Positions 51,637 to 61,565 of a stretch of DNA of 64,000 nucleotides are shown piece by piece. Source of the DNA: Lentisphaeria bacterium UBA1732. Its GTDB lineage: Bacteria > Verrucomicrobiota > Lentisphaeria > Victivallales > UBA1829. Within the stretch, counting starts at the first letter, position 1, and each line of letters opens with the position of its first letter. The stretch lies in the NCBI GenBank assembly GCA_002315855.1, contig DCIG01000045.1, positions 1-64,000 of the forward strand, in the 5' to 3' direction. A model generated the notes under the pieces. It saw only the letters and a program-made list of their open reading frames with translations, made no database searches and was not told the DNA's origin. The position numbers and the translations under genes are program-made.

Positions 51637-53781
51637 TTACTTGATGTTGGGGTACAGCTGTTGAATATCATCCAGATTGCGGGCTGTTTTGGGCGTATTC
51701 GGCAATTTGTTGATCATATCAATGATTTTTTCCGGCAAGGTCGGAACTTTGCAGGTGTGCAGGGTGCGGATTGCCGAGAGCAGGCCGGCAGACACGGCGT
51801 CTGCGGTTGCCGTGATTTCGGTTTCACCCGGCATCAGTTCTGCCGCCGTTTTCAGATTCCCGCTGAGAATTGCCGCCGCTCCGATCAGCGTGTCGTCGGG
51901 TATTGTGGAGGTCGGATAAGCCGTTCGGTACGAAGATACAATGATACTGGACGAAAGATACTCGATACTTCCGGCTACATCCAGAGATGGGGTCAGTGCC
52001 TTGTAGACATTTTCCAGCTGATCGATTTTTGCTGTCCCCTGCACAATCCATTCGATCAGTTCAGGCTGTTGCACGACTTGCGAGGACAGCAGTTGTCTTG
52101 CCCCGGAGAATCGCCCCGTGATCAGCAGTTGATAGAGCCTTTGACGCAGATTGTCTTTCAGTTCATTCAAATCTGCGCTGTTTTTTTCTGCAATTTCTTT
52201 TTTCAACTGTTCCGAACGGCTCTTTTCCTGCTTCAGTTCTTCCGTTGCGAGATACAATTCGTTTTCCAGAGATTCAATTTCCGTTAAATTCTCTTCGTTT
52301 TGGCTTTTCAGAAGCGGAATGTCGTTCGTTTGCAGATAATAAAGCTCGTTGGACAGTACGATGTAGTCATACTCCAGATCTTCGAGATAGCTGTTGTTGA
52401 CGTTCGTGTCCTGATTTTGAATGCTCACGATGGGCGCGCGTCTGGCAAGCAGATAGTTGAGATGCGAGGAAATGTAACTCATGAGGCGTTCGTTTTGACG
52501 GTTTTCCTCTTCAAATGCCTTGTATGCCTTTTCCGCTTCTTCCACAAGTCTTGAATACGGAATGTTCGGATCGGAGGCAAGCCGTTCAAAGGAATCAATC
52601 TTCGCGTAAGACGAATTTTCTCGCTTGATTTGGATGTTGTCCAGCAGCATGAAAATTAAGATTGCCACAACCAGTGTTACTGGCAGCAGGATAAACATCA
52701 GATGCAGAAAAGCTCGGTTTCTCGTTGTCGCGTTTTTGCGTTGCAGTCGTTCCCGTCTTCGGATGGTTGCCGCATATTCATTCTGGATTTCGTAATTCAG
52801 TCTTCGGATGGATATGGTGTGTACCGCCGGAATATAGGACTTGTTCGGGGCTGTGATTTGGCGCACTTTCCAAATCGCATTGAGCAGTTCTTCCATATTG
52901 GCAAAACGGCGGCCAGGCTTTTTCGCAATCATCTTTTTGATGAGGGAGGCCACGGGATTCGGCAGTCCGTGCACTATGTTTTCCGGCGGTTCCGGTTTTT
53001 CCAGAATGTGCTGTCGGGCCAAATCGGGTATCGCGCTGGCGCGGAACGGCAGCATTCCCGTAATCATTTGATACAAGGTGATGCCCAGACTGTAAATATC
53101 GGTGCGCGTGTCCAGCGGCTCCCCGGAAAACTGCTCCGGACTCATGTAGGATGGACTGCCCGAAATATCCATGTTTTTCCGCCAGTCCTGCTGGTACATT
53201 GCCAGTCCCAGGTCGGTCAGTTTGGCTATCCCGTCATCCGTCAGCATGATGTTGTCCGGCTTCACGTCCCGGTGAATCAGACGGCTTGCTTCCCACGCAT
53301 AATACAGTGCTTCGGCAATCTGCTGCACGATATGCAGTGCCTCATCCACCGGAATCCGCTTCTCGCGGGACAGTCGCGATTTCAGCGTTTCGCCGCGAAT
53401 GTACGTCAGTGCCATGTAGCTGAATCCGTCTTCTTCGCCCACGGCAATGGATTGCACCAGATTGGCGTGGCTCAGCTGCGCGGCGGCGCGGGCCTCGTTG
53501 AGAAAGATTGATTTGCCGGAATGGTCGTCTTTTTCGGTTGGGAAAAGTTTCAGTGCCACCTGTCGTTCCAGCGAAATCTGCTGCGCCAGAAAAACCATCC
53601 CGCTTGTGCCTGACCCCAGATGGGCCAGAATCAGAAAGTCGCCGATGATGCACCCCACTTCAAAGCGCGAGGCCGGCACCACCACTGATTTCTTGCAGGC
53701 CGGACACAGAACTCGCTTGCCCGCTTCAGGGGCGTCTGTTTGAAGTTTATAATGGCAGAATGGACAGGCAAAGTGCATCAT
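51637..53781 (-). CDS. Transmembrane Ser/Thr protein kinase with zinc-ribbon N-terminus
   Basis: A 714-residue kinase. Residues 6-29 hold a C-x2-C...C-x2-C zinc ribbon; the kinase domain (about 46-310) has GSGTSGMVFLA (P-loop), ALKLF (ATP lysine), HRDVKPDN near residue 170 and LTDLGLAMYQ, ending with a typical RRFANMEELL. A membrane helix at about 355-380 follows, then a long coiled-coil-rich extracytoplasmic part (SLENELYLATEELKQEKS) and a C-terminal helical region with no recognised domain. This layout is frequent in Planctomycetes and Lentisphaerae. It lies upstream of the variable FGE protein in the same direction and could respond to it. Confidence 0.9.
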   Translation of the reverse strand: MMHFACPFCHYKLQTDAPEAGKRVLCPACKKSVVVPASRFEVGCIIGDFLILAHLGSGTSGMVFLAQQISLERQVALKLFPTEKDDHSGKSIFLNEARAAAQLSHANLVQSIAVGEEDGFSYMALTYIRGETLKSRLSREKRIPVDEALHIVQQIAEALYYAWEASRLIHRDVKPDNIMLTDDGIAKLTDLGLAMYQQDWRKNMDISGSPSYMSPEQFSGEPLDTRTDIYSLGITLYQMITGMLPFRASAIPDLARQHILEKPEPPENIVHGLPNPVASLIKKMIAKKPGRRFANMEELLNAIWKVRQITAPNKSYIPAVHTISIRRLNYEIQNEYAATIRRRERLQRKNATTRNRAFLHLMFILLPVTLVVAILIFMLLDNIQIKRENSSYAKIDSFERLASDPNIPYSRLVEEAEKAYKAFEEENRQNERLMSYISSHLNYLLARRAPIVSIQNQDTNVNNSYLEDLEYDYIVLSNELYYLQTNDIPLLKSQNEENLTEIESLENELYLATEELKQEKSRSEQLKKEIAEKNSADLNELKDNLRQRLYQLLITGRFSGARQLLSSQVVQQPELIEWIVQGTAKIDQLENVYKALTPSLDVAGSIEYLSSSIIVSSYRTAYPTSTIPDDTLIGAAAILSGNLKTAAELMPGETEITATADAVSAGLLSAIRTLHTCKVPTLPEKIIDMINKLPNTPKTARNLDDIQQLYPNIK

Positions 53782-53806
53782 CGTTGTGAAATTTTCCCTT
53801 TCTTAT

Positions 53807-53822
53807 GAGCTGATTTTCAAAG
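53807..53822 (+). repeat. Solo terminus of the dispersed repeat
   Basis: GAGCTGATTTTCAAAG matches the terminal inverted repeat with one inserted T. It lies 26 bases from the kinase start. Beyond it, the spacer 53823-54016 has no further gene. Confidence 0.4.
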
Positions 53823-54016
53823 CCGTGTCAGGAAAAATCCTTTTCCCGGTCTCCCCTTGCAGCTTTTGTAATAAATACGAAAGAGTGTCTCTGTGAATGG
53901 CTCGCCGAAGCATCTTTCCCCGATGCCCGGCAAACAATTGACGGAAATACTCCCTCTTAAATTAACGTTTCGCATCCCCCGGAAATTGTGTCCCTCGCGA
54001 AATGATATGCAAAACT

Positions 54017-54052
54017 CTCCGGCGTACCCCCCTTTCGGGGAATACGTCGGAG
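54017..54052 (-). terminator. Terminator of tkt
   Basis: On the minus strand CTCCGACGTATTCCCC pairs with GGGGGGTACGCCGGAG (few mismatches) around a short AAAG loop, then AGTTTTGC. It lies about 30 bases past the tkt stop. Confidence 0.75.
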
Positions 54053-54083
54053 CTGTATGGATTTTCTCTGTTGAAAATCCTGA

Positions 54084-56069
54084 TTACGCCTTCAGATAGG
54101 CGCGAACGCTTGCCGCAACCTTGTCCGGCGTGAAACCGAATTCTTCGGCCAGTTTCTTGTACGGTGCAGATGCGCCGAAGTGATCCAGTCCGATTGCAAG
54201 ACCGTCGAGACCGACCAGTGCATACCACATCGCCGTGCAGCCCGCTTCGATGGAGATGCGTTTGCGGCAGACCGCCGGGAGAATGCTTTCCTTGAATGCC
54301 GCATCCTGCTTGAGGAACGTTTCCAGGGACGGCACGGAGACCACGCGGAGCTTGAGACCTTCGGCGCGCAGGATTGCCGCGGCGTCGAGTGCCAGATTCA
54401 CTTCGCTTCCGGATGCCATGATGACTGCCTCAAATCCTGCATCTTCGCTGAGAACGTATGCGCCGCGGGTAACATCAATCTTCGCGGACAGTTCTTCGGA
54501 GAACGGTTTCAGATCCTGGCGTGTGAGCATCATTGCCACAGGTCCCTGCTTCTTCAGGGCCGCTGCCCAGCAGTGCGCCACTTCGTGGGCTTCTGCCGGA
54601 CGGAACACTGTCATATCGGGAATGGTGCGGAGCATCGTGAGCTGTTCAATCGGCTCATGCGTCGGTCCGTCTTCGCCCACATAGAACGAATCATGCGTGA
54701 AAATATACAGTTCATGCAGTTTCTGAATCGCCGCCAGACGGATTGCCGGCTTCATGTAATCGGAGAACACTGCGAACGTGGAGGTGTACGGGATTGCGGT
54801 GCCGTAAAGCGCCATGCCGTTGCCGGCCATCCCCATTTCCAGTTCGCGGATACCGAAATGCAGGTTGCGTCCGCTGCGGCATTCCGCATTGAAATCCCCT
54901 GCGTCTTTCACGTTCGTCTTGGTGGACGGTGCCAGGTCTGCTGCTCCGCCGACCAGTGCCGGAACCAGTGCCGAGGCTTTCTGCAGGATTGTTCCGCTGG
55001 AGGCGCGGGAGGCAATCGGCTTCTCGACCGGTGCGGCCTTCAGGAGTTCTTCCAGCAGGTTTTCCGGTACGGTGCAGTTCAGGAGGCTGTCAATCAGACC
55101 TTTGTCTGCGCTTTCGAGGAATTTCGCAAATTCTTTGTTCCATGCGGCTGCTTCCGTCGCCAGTTCTGCGGTGCGGGCGGCGAGCATGTCTTTGACGGAC
55201 TGCGGCACGGTGAACGGTGCTTCTTCCCAGCCGAGAGCCTTCTTGGTGGCGGCGATTTCCTCATCGCCCAGCGGTTCGCCGTGGCAGCCGTGAGTTCCGG
55301 CCTTGTTCGGTGCGCCGAAACCGATTGTGGTTTTGCCGATCAGCAGGGTCGGACGTCCATCGGACTTGACGGCTTCTGCCAGTGCGGCGTCCACTTTTTC
55401 AATATCGTTGGCGTTGTCGCAGCGGAGTACGCGCCAGTTGTAGGCGGCGAAGCGGGCGGCCACGTCTTCCGTGAATGCCAGTCCGGTGTTTCCTTCGATG
55501 GTGATTCCGTTATCATCGTAGAAAACCACCAGATTGTCCAGCTTCATCGTCCCTGCCAGAGAGGCTGCTTCGGAGGTATTGCCTTCCATCATGCACCCGT
55601 CGCCGGAAATCACGAAAATGCGGCTCTGCGGAATCTCCGTCTTGTCAAGCCCCGTTCTTGCCGCAAACTGCTTGGCTGCGATTGCCATGCCCACGGCTGA
55701 CCCGAATCCGCTTCCCAGCGGTCCTGTCGTGATGTCGATGCCCTTGGTGTGCCCGAATTCCGGATGGCCCGGCGTCAGGCTTCCCCACTGACGGAAGTTC
55801 TGCAGTTCTTCCATCGGAAGTCCGTAGTTGAAAAGATGCAGCAGAGAGTAAATCAGCATGGACCCGTGTCCGGCGGAAAGCACGAAGCGGTCGCGGCCGA
55901 TCCATTTCGGATCTGCGGGGTTATGACGGAGATATTTGGCCCAGAGGACCATGGCGAAATCAGCGTTGCCCATCGGCATACCCGGATGTCCGGATTTTGC
56001 TTTCTGAATGGCTTCCGCAGAGAGAATGCGGACGGTGTCGGCTGCTTTGCGAAGTGTTTTGACATCCAT
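54084..56069 (-). CDS. tkt: Transketolase
   Basis: A 661-residue transketolase, normal length. It moves two-carbon ketol units in the pentose phosphate pathway using thiamine diphosphate. The TPP-binding motif is GDGCMMEGNTSEAASLAG...N (about residues 157-185), with KSGHPGMPMGNADF near the N-terminus and DSFYVGEDGPTHEPIEQL in the C-terminal half. AAGGT precedes the ATG. The gene is monocistronic, with an AT-rich 270-base spacer upstream shared with the divergent glycosyltransferase gene. Confidence 0.97.
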   Translation of the reverse strand: MDVKTLRKAADTVRILSAEAIQKAKSGHPGMPMGNADFAMVLWAKYLRHNPADPKWIGRDRFVLSAGHGSMLIYSLLHLFNYGLPMEELQNFRQWGSLTPGHPEFGHTKGIDITTGPLGSGFGSAVGMAIAAKQFAARTGLDKTEIPQSRIFVISGDGCMMEGNTSEAASLAGTMKLDNLVVFYDDNGITIEGNTGLAFTEDVAARFAAYNWRVLRCDNANDIEKVDAALAEAVKSDGRPTLLIGKTTIGFGAPNKAGTHGCHGEPLGDEEIAATKKALGWEEAPFTVPQSVKDMLAARTAELATEAAAWNKEFAKFLESADKGLIDSLLNCTVPENLLEELLKAAPVEKPIASRASSGTILQKASALVPALVGGAADLAPSTKTNVKDAGDFNAECRSGRNLHFGIRELEMGMAGNGMALYGTAIPYTSTFAVFSDYMKPAIRLAAIQKLHELYIFTHDSFYVGEDGPTHEPIEQLTMLRTIPDMTVFRPAEAHEVAHCWAAALKKQGPVAMMLTRQDLKPFSEELSAKIDVTRGAYVLSEDAGFEAVIMASGSEVNLALDAAAILRAEGLKLRVVSVPSLETFLKQDAAFKESILPAVCRKRISIEAGCTAMWYALVGLDGLAIGLDHFGASAPYKKLAEEFGFTPDKVAASVRAYLKA

Positions 56070-56339
56070 TGTTGTTATTTTACCTTGGATTTTGTTGGGT
56101 TGATATAGTTAATTACGGAAAAATACGTTAACATTAAAAAATATCACAATTTTAAAAAATTTCAATTGAAAATCATGAAAAAAAAGCTATTTTAAATAAT
56201 GGTAACGTGTTTCATCTCTTCTTTTGCAGCGCCTCTTGCCCCGGCAAAGAAACTGTTTTTTATCCCGAAATGAGAATCCCGTCAAACAACTTTCTCTTTT
56301 GCCTCCGTTTCTCTTTCCTCTCCCGAAATTAGGTTCTTT

Positions 56340-58040
56340 ATGACTCTTTTCCAGAAAATTCGCTCTTTCGCTGAAAATAGACCCGGTACATTTTGGTTTT
56401 TCTCCTTTACTGTCCTTTGTTCGTTAGCCCTGATTGGCTTGGAAGCCGTCAAACTGGATGTCCGTTTCATGTACATCGTGGAGGACATTTCCGAATACGG
56501 CATTCGTGCCACCGCCACCATCAACGGCAATCCGTACCCCGACTATCCCTCCACTTGGATTGTATTTGCCTGGCTGACGTCTCTTTGCGGTCATTTCCTG
56601 AACCGCTGGACGATGTGTCTTCCCTCGATTTTGAGCGGTGCTTTGACTGCCGTTTTGATTTGCAGAACCGGCGAAAAAGTTCAGAAAGGCTTGGGGCATA
56701 TCGCCGTCCTGATTGCCATTTCTTCGTTTGAGTTTATGAGCGTTTTCCTTGGATTTGGCTTGGATGCTCCGGTTTGTGCCTGTGGTGCCGCCATGCTTTA
56801 TCTCCTTTTGGATGAAAAAAATCACATCTTCCGCACCCATCTCCTTTTTGCGCTTCTGCTGATCATCGGCTTTTCCATTCGCGGTCCCATTGGTGCGATT
56901 CTCATTGGCACCGGTACTGCCGCATGGCTTTTGGCGGAACGCCGCTGGATTGGCCTGGTTTCTTATGGCGCAGTGGGAGCAGTTTCCTTTTCTGCTTGCA
57001 TCGGAGCGATTTATCTCATACTCCATTGGCAGGGCGGCGAGGATTTATGGAATCTTTGCCGCGAATGGCAGGTCGGCAACCGCATGGATACACGCGGCAT
57101 TGACTACACGTTTTATCTGCTTCAAAGCTATACCATGTATTGCCCCGCCAGTCTTCCCTTGCTTTTTACGCTCCTGTTCGGTCGTCGCAGACTTTTCTCC
57201 CGCCCAGTCTTCGGATGGATTGCGTATCTCCTTGCCATTGAACTCCTTTTAACAATCCCCGGATGTCAGCATTTGCGCTATATGACGCTTGGTGTTCCGG
57301 CGATGGCTTTGATTGGCGCATGGGGCTTGCTGAATATCCGTTTCCCGCTTTCGCACAAAGTCCTTTCCGTGATGACCCTCACTGCATCCGTCATCGTCAG
57401 GATTGCCTGTTTTGTCCTGATTTTCGCTTGTCTGATTACTGCTGTTGTCTACTATGTACTTGGATTTGGTGTTTGTTATGTCATGCTGATTGGCGCGTTC
57501 CTTGCCATCCTGCTCACCTGTATGGTTTGGAAACTTGTCCCCTTGAAACTTTGGTACAGTTTCGCCTCGTTTGCGGTGGGTGGATGCCTTGCCACGCTCT
57601 TTTTGGCGAATGCGATTATTTCAACCAATGAGCAGACTTCTCCCTCTGTGCGTGTCGTGGAGGACCTTGTCGGAAACGGCAGTGTTTATTTCTATCACAT
57701 CGATGCCGATCACGATGGAATTAAGTATTTGATTTTCATCGACCGCGACCGGGTGAAAAAAGTTTTCTTCGTGGACCCGGACTGCAGTGATTTGACGCGC
57801 AATATGTATCAGGTGATTTACCATTTACCTTCTGATCTTTCAGATGCTTATGTCATTGTTCGTGATGGTGAAAACGGTTCGTCTCTCCCCGGCGACCCCG
57901 ATTGGAAAAATCCTGAAGATTATGATGCTTTGATGAACGAAGTTCACGATTCAGGGCTCTCGCTTCGCGGCGAAATCGTCCGCAAAATCCGTCTTGGACA
58001 TAAGTCCTATGATTTAGTGCATTTATCTCCGGAAAAATAA
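56340..58040 (+). CDS. ArnT/GT39-like membrane glycosyltransferase
   Basis: A 566-residue polytopic protein with about 12 membrane segments and a C-terminal soluble tail of about 130 residues. It resembles the GT-C family: after the first helix the periplasmic loop has MYIVEDISEYGIRATATI, where the acidic pair (ED) is at the position of the catalytic acid in ArnT-type enzymes. A second large loop around WNLCREWQVG follows. It would use a lipid-linked sugar donor; the acceptor is unknown. The gene converges on recN with only 18 bases between the stops and no clear terminator. Confidence 0.72.
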   Translation: MTLFQKIRSFAENRPGTFWFFSFTVLCSLALIGLEAVKLDVRFMYIVEDISEYGIRATATINGNPYPDYPSTWIVFAWLTSLCGHFLNRWTMCLPSILSGALTAVLICRTGEKVQKGLGHIAVLIAISSFEFMSVFLGFGLDAPVCACGAAMLYLLLDEKNHIFRTHLLFALLLIIGFSIRGPIGAILIGTGTAAWLLAERRWIGLVSYGAVGAVSFSACIGAIYLILHWQGGEDLWNLCREWQVGNRMDTRGIDYTFYLLQSYTMYCPASLPLLFTLLFGRRRLFSRPVFGWIAYLLAIELLLTIPGCQHLRYMTLGVPAMALIGAWGLLNIRFPLSHKVLSVMTLTASVIVRIACFVLIFACLITAVVYYVLGFGVCYVMLIGAFLAILLTCMVWKLVPLKLWYSFASFAVGGCLATLFLANAIISTNEQTSPSVRVVEDLVGNGSVYFYHIDADHDGIKYLIFIDRDRVKKVFFVDPDCSDLTRNMYQVIYHLPSDLSDAYVIVRDGENGSSLPGDPDWKNPEDYDALMNEVHDSGLSLRGEIVRKIRLGHKSYDLVHLSPEK

Positions 58041-58058
58041 TTTCCCGTTCCCTGCTGC

Positions 58059-59729
58059 CTATGCCTTTGTCTTGCGCTTTTTCAGCATGTCGGCGGCATG
58101 AGTGAGTGCGGATTCTCCGCCGCCCAGCATTCGTGCGATTTCCTTGACTCTTGCTGCGTCGTCCAGTCTTGCGATGCGCGACACCGTTGTATTGTCCTCC
58201 GCGCTTTTGACTACGCGGAAATGGGTGTCGGCGCAGACTGCCACCTGTGCCAGATGCGAGATGGAAATGATTTGTTTGCTCTTGCCCAGCAGGGCCAGTT
58301 CTTCTCCTACGCGGCACGCCGTTTCTCCGCCGATGTTGGCGTCGATTTCGTCGAAAACCAGCGTCGGAATATCGTCTGCATTGGCCAGTACGGTTTTGAC
58401 GGCCAGCATGACACGCGCCACTTCACCGCTGCTTGCCACGTCGCGGAGCGGAATCAGCGGCATTCCCGGATTTGCCGAGAATAGAAATTCCACATGGTCG
58501 AATCCGTTCGCACCGTCCTGTGCCGTTGAAAATTCAATATGATAGGATGCCTGCAAAAATCCCAGTTTGCGGGTCTCGCTGGACAGTACCTCTTCCAGTT
58601 CCCGCGCGGTCTGCCTGCGTTTTGCGGAAAGTTCCTCCGCCGCCTTGTGCCAGACCTCATACAGACCCTTTTCCTGCTTGTCGAATTCTGCTCTCTTCAG
58701 TGCCGCGTCGTCGAATGCGTTCAACCGTTCGCTGAGATTCTCCAGATGCTCCAGTACATCGTCCAGTGTTGGACCGTAACGCCGTTTCAGCGTTTGAATC
58801 AGCCTCATTCGGGCTTCCATTTCATTGAAATCGTTTTCGTTGATTTCCACGCTGTCCGCGAACGATGCCAAATCGCATGACAGTCCGTCGATGGAGTCCC
58901 GTATCCCGTCCAGTGCGGTCAGAAATTCTCCTGCTTTCACGGGTTCGATTCGGTCCAGCGAAAGCAGCATTCGTCGGCAGTCTGCCAGACGCGAACTCAG
59001 GCTTTCTTCGCTTTCCGTCAGAGCCGAGCAGGTCGCCGATGCGATTTCCAGCACGGTGTGAGCGTTTGCGGCGAGTGTATGCCGGGCTTCCAGTTCGTCG
59101 TCTTCTCCTGCATGGAGTCCCGCCTGTTCGATTTCCACGCGGTCGCGGCGGAGTCGGTTTGCCTCTTCGGGGGAGGGCAGGTCTTCGGCGAATTGCTCCC
59201 GTTCTTTGCGGAGTGCGGCGAGTGCTTCCCAGGCGGTGCGGACTGCGTTGCATTCGTCATGCAGTCCGGCGAAACGGTCCAGTACGATCAGGTGATTGGC
59301 GGAATCCAGAATCGACGCGTTTTCGTTCGCCGCGTGAACATCCACCAGATAGGACGAAATCGTCCTCAGCAGTGCCAGTGTTACCGATGCCCCGTTGATG
59401 AAATTACGGCTGGATGTTGCTGTCATCACGCGCCGCACCAGAATGGTGTCGGGACTGTCCGGCGAAATCAGCGAGTTTTCTTCCAGAATCGCGCGCAGGA
59501 CCGGCTGTGTCCCCGGGGCAATGCTGAATTCTGCTGATATTTCACATTGACGCGCTCCGTTTCGGATGGCGGATTTGTCTGCTCTCGCTCCGAAAAGCAG
59601 CGACAAAGCTCCCATGAAAACCGATTTGCCTGCTCCGGTTTCCCCGGTAACTGCATTGAATGATGATCCGAATTCGACTTCGGCTTCTTGGACGATTGCC
59701 AGATTTTGTACACTGAGCCAGTTTAGCAT
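58059..59729 (-). CDS. recN: DNA repair protein RecN
   Basis: A 556-residue SMC-like protein of double-strand-break repair, the same length as E. coli RecN (553). Walker A GETGAGKS is near residue 30, the SMC signature and Walker B (PTLVFDEIDANIGG) lie at the C-terminal end, with two coiled-coil arms between. The start is the ATG at 59729 (MLNWLSVQNLAI); an open frame of 45 further codons upstream is the repeat at 59765-59889 read through and is not protein-coding. No LexA-like box was recognised upstream. Confidence 0.95.
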   Translation of the reverse strand: MLNWLSVQNLAIVQEAEVEFGSSFNAVTGETGAGKSVFMGALSLLFGARADKSAIRNGARQCEISAEFSIAPGTQPVLRAILEENSLISPDSPDTILVRRVMTATSSRNFINGASVTLALLRTISSYLVDVHAANENASILDSANHLIVLDRFAGLHDECNAVRTAWEALAALRKEREQFAEDLPSPEEANRLRRDRVEIEQAGLHAGEDDELEARHTLAANAHTVLEIASATCSALTESEESLSSRLADCRRMLLSLDRIEPVKAGEFLTALDGIRDSIDGLSCDLASFADSVEINENDFNEMEARMRLIQTLKRRYGPTLDDVLEHLENLSERLNAFDDAALKRAEFDKQEKGLYEVWHKAAEELSAKRRQTARELEEVLSSETRKLGFLQASYHIEFSTAQDGANGFDHVEFLFSANPGMPLIPLRDVASSGEVARVMLAVKTVLANADDIPTLVFDEIDANIGGETACRVGEELALLGKSKQIISISHLAQVAVCADTHFRVVKSAEDNTTVSRIARLDDAARVKEIARMLGGGESALTHAADMLKKRKTKA

Positions 59730-59764
59730 ATTGGATGATCCCCGTGAGGAATACTGTATTTTTT

Positions 59765-59889
59765 GAGCTGATTTCAAAAGTCGTTGGCGGGCATGGTTTG
59801 AGGCGGTTGCTGGGGAAGTAACCGCCGGAAACGCTCTTCCGGCAAATGCCGAAGAAAATTTCAAATCTCCCGCAGGACTTTGAAAATTT
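59765..59889 (+). repeat. Copy 3 of the dispersed MITE-like repeat, internally deleted
   Basis: This 125-bp copy, in the same orientation as copy 2, stands 36 bases upstream of the recN start codon. It lacks the 34-bp segment with the AAGATT..AATCTT hairpin that lies between two TTGGCGG direct repeats in copy 1, consistent with recombination between them. The GGCGGTT..AACCGCC and CTTCCGGCA..TGCCGAAG hairpins are retained. The further stretch 59890-60154 before nth is AT-rich and holds one more GAACTGATTTC-like fragment near 60038 but no gene. Confidence 0.85.
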
Positions 59890-60154
59890 GTCCCCGCCTA
59901 TGAAAAATACGGCTTTTTTCTGAAAAATCAACTGAATTTTATTGAAAAATATGAAAAAAAAGATGCCTCTGCTTGAAACACGCCCCCGATGAAAGTATAT
60001 TTATCACCGAATCTGATTTCTATTCTTTAATTTTAAGAACTGATTTCTTTTTTTGAATTTGGCTCATGAGTCTTCTGAATTGAATTTCGCCCGGATGCGT
60101 CCTTTCAATTCGGAGTCTTGCCTTGTATGTCCCCATTTGAAAAAACAGGTCTCA

Positions 60155-60868
60155 ATGAACGGAAAAAACAACAGAATCCGCCGGAAAGCGGAACTCATCT
60201 ACGATACGCTGATGGCTCTTTATGGTCCTCAGAAATGCTGCCTTGAGCACAATACGCCTTTTCAGCTCCTCGTGGCCACCATTCTCTCTGCTCAGTGCAC
60301 GGACAAAAAGGTGAACAGCATTACGCCCGCGTTGTTTGAACGCTGGCCCGATGCCAAAGCCTTTGCTTCCTGTTCTCAGACTGAACTGGAGGATGCAATT
60401 CATGTCTGCGGTTTTTTCCATGCGAAAGCGGAACACATTCGCGGCGCGGCAAAAATGCTCGTGGATCTGTATGGCGGTGAAGTCCCGCAGAATATGGACG
60501 CTTTGACCAAACTCCCCGGTGTCGGTCGCAAAACGGCTAATGTCGTGCTCGGCGATGCCTTTGAAACGCCCGGTCTTCCCGTCGATACCCATGTGAAACG
60601 CCTCACCAATCTGATTGGTCTTGCGGATACGGATGACCCCGTCAGAATCGAACAGTTCCTTTGTTCGATTCTCCCTCCCGGAAAATGGGCGCAGTTCTCT
60701 CACTTGCTGATTCTTCACGGGCGTACCCGATGCCCCGCCCGCCGTCCTGATTGTGCCGGTTGTGAAATTTCCGAATTTTGTGATTTCATGCAGAAAGCAT
60801 CCTCGAAGACACCCCAGAAAATGAAAACAAACGCCCCGAAGCCACGAAAGAAAAACAATCATGAATAA
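60155..60868 (+). CDS. nth: Endonuclease III
   Basis: A 237-residue DNA glycosylase/AP lyase for oxidised pyrimidines. The helix-hairpin-helix LPGVGRKTANVVL supplies the catalytic Lys, VDTHVKRL the catalytic Asp, and the C-terminal C-x6-C-x2-C-x5-C (CPARRPDCAGCEISEFC) binds a [4Fe-4S] cluster. The start at 60155 (MNGKNNRI) follows AGGT; the 34 codons upstream have no family match. It overlaps the next gene by eight bases and begins a repair-to-envelope operon of four genes. Confidence 0.95.
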   Translation: MNGKNNRIRRKAELIYDTLMALYGPQKCCLEHNTPFQLLVATILSAQCTDKKVNSITPALFERWPDAKAFASCSQTELEDAIHVCGFFHAKAEHIRGAAKMLVDLYGGEVPQNMDALTKLPGVGRKTANVVLGDAFETPGLPVDTHVKRLTNLIGLADTDDPVRIEQFLCSILPPGKWAQFSHLLILHGRTRCPARRPDCAGCEISEFCDFMQKASSKTPQKMKTNAPKPRKKNNHE

Positions 60869-61565
60869 ATTCAAAAAAGCATTCCGGAAAATTCACAAAT
60901 TCCCGGACTGGCTGTACTGGTTCCCATCACGCATTATGCTGTTGTGGCGGCATTTGACGCCAACGGAAATTATTGACCCCAATGGCCTTTTGGAGGAGTA
61001 TCTGCAAACTCCTTCCCGTGTCTGTGTGGTTACTCTTTGGCACAACCGCCTGTTGATGCTTCCCCCGGCGTTTCCCAAGTCCATTCGTCAGCGCACGGTT
61101 GCCGTGATCAGTGCCTCCCGCGATGGTCAGTATATCGCTGATTTCGCCGCTCAGTTCGGCGTGAAGAGCATTCGCGGCTCCAGCCGCGGCGATGCCGTTT
61201 CCGTCCTGCGCAATGCCCTCAATACCGTGAAGGGCGGATGTCTTGTGGCATTCACCCCCGATGGCCCGCGCGGTCCCCGTTACCGCATGAGCAAAGGTCC
61301 CGTTCATGTCGCGTCCAAACTCGGCGCGCCTTTGATTGCCGTCGGCATTAACTATTCCGCTTACTGGTCAATCCGGAGCTGGGACGGGTTCCGCATTCCG
61401 AAGCCCTGGTCGAAAATGAAAATCGTAATCGGGGATGAACTTCATGTCCCGCAGAACCTCAATGCCAATCAGATGGAGGAATGGCGTCTCAAAGCTCAGG
61501 ATGAACTTGACCGGGTCTCTATGGTTACGTTGCAGGAAAGACAGTCGATTACATGGAAAAATTAG
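60861..61565 (+). CDS. Lysophospholipid acyltransferase-family protein (DUF374)
   Basis: A 234-residue membrane-associated acyltransferase-like protein. DUF374 features are VVTLWHNRLLMLP (His block), AVISASRDGQYIADFAAQFG, IRGSSRGDAVSVLRNAL and VAFTPDGPRGPRY. The family includes lipid A/lyso-lipid acyltransferases; the substrate is unknown. It overlaps nth by eight bases and cinA by 13 bases, so all are translationally coupled. A membrane-lipid function agrees with the ABC exporter two genes downstream. Confidence 0.88.
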   Translation: MNKFKKAFRKIHKFPDWLYWFPSRIMLLWRHLTPTEIIDPNGLLEEYLQTPSRVCVVTLWHNRLLMLPPAFPKSIRQRTVAVISASRDGQYIADFAAQFGVKSIRGSSRGDAVSVLRNALNTVKGGCLVAFTPDGPRGPRYRMSKGPVHVASKLGAPLIAVGINYSAYWSIRSWDGFRIPKPWSKMKIVIGDELHVPQNLNANQMEEWRLKAQDELDRVSMVTLQERQSITWKN

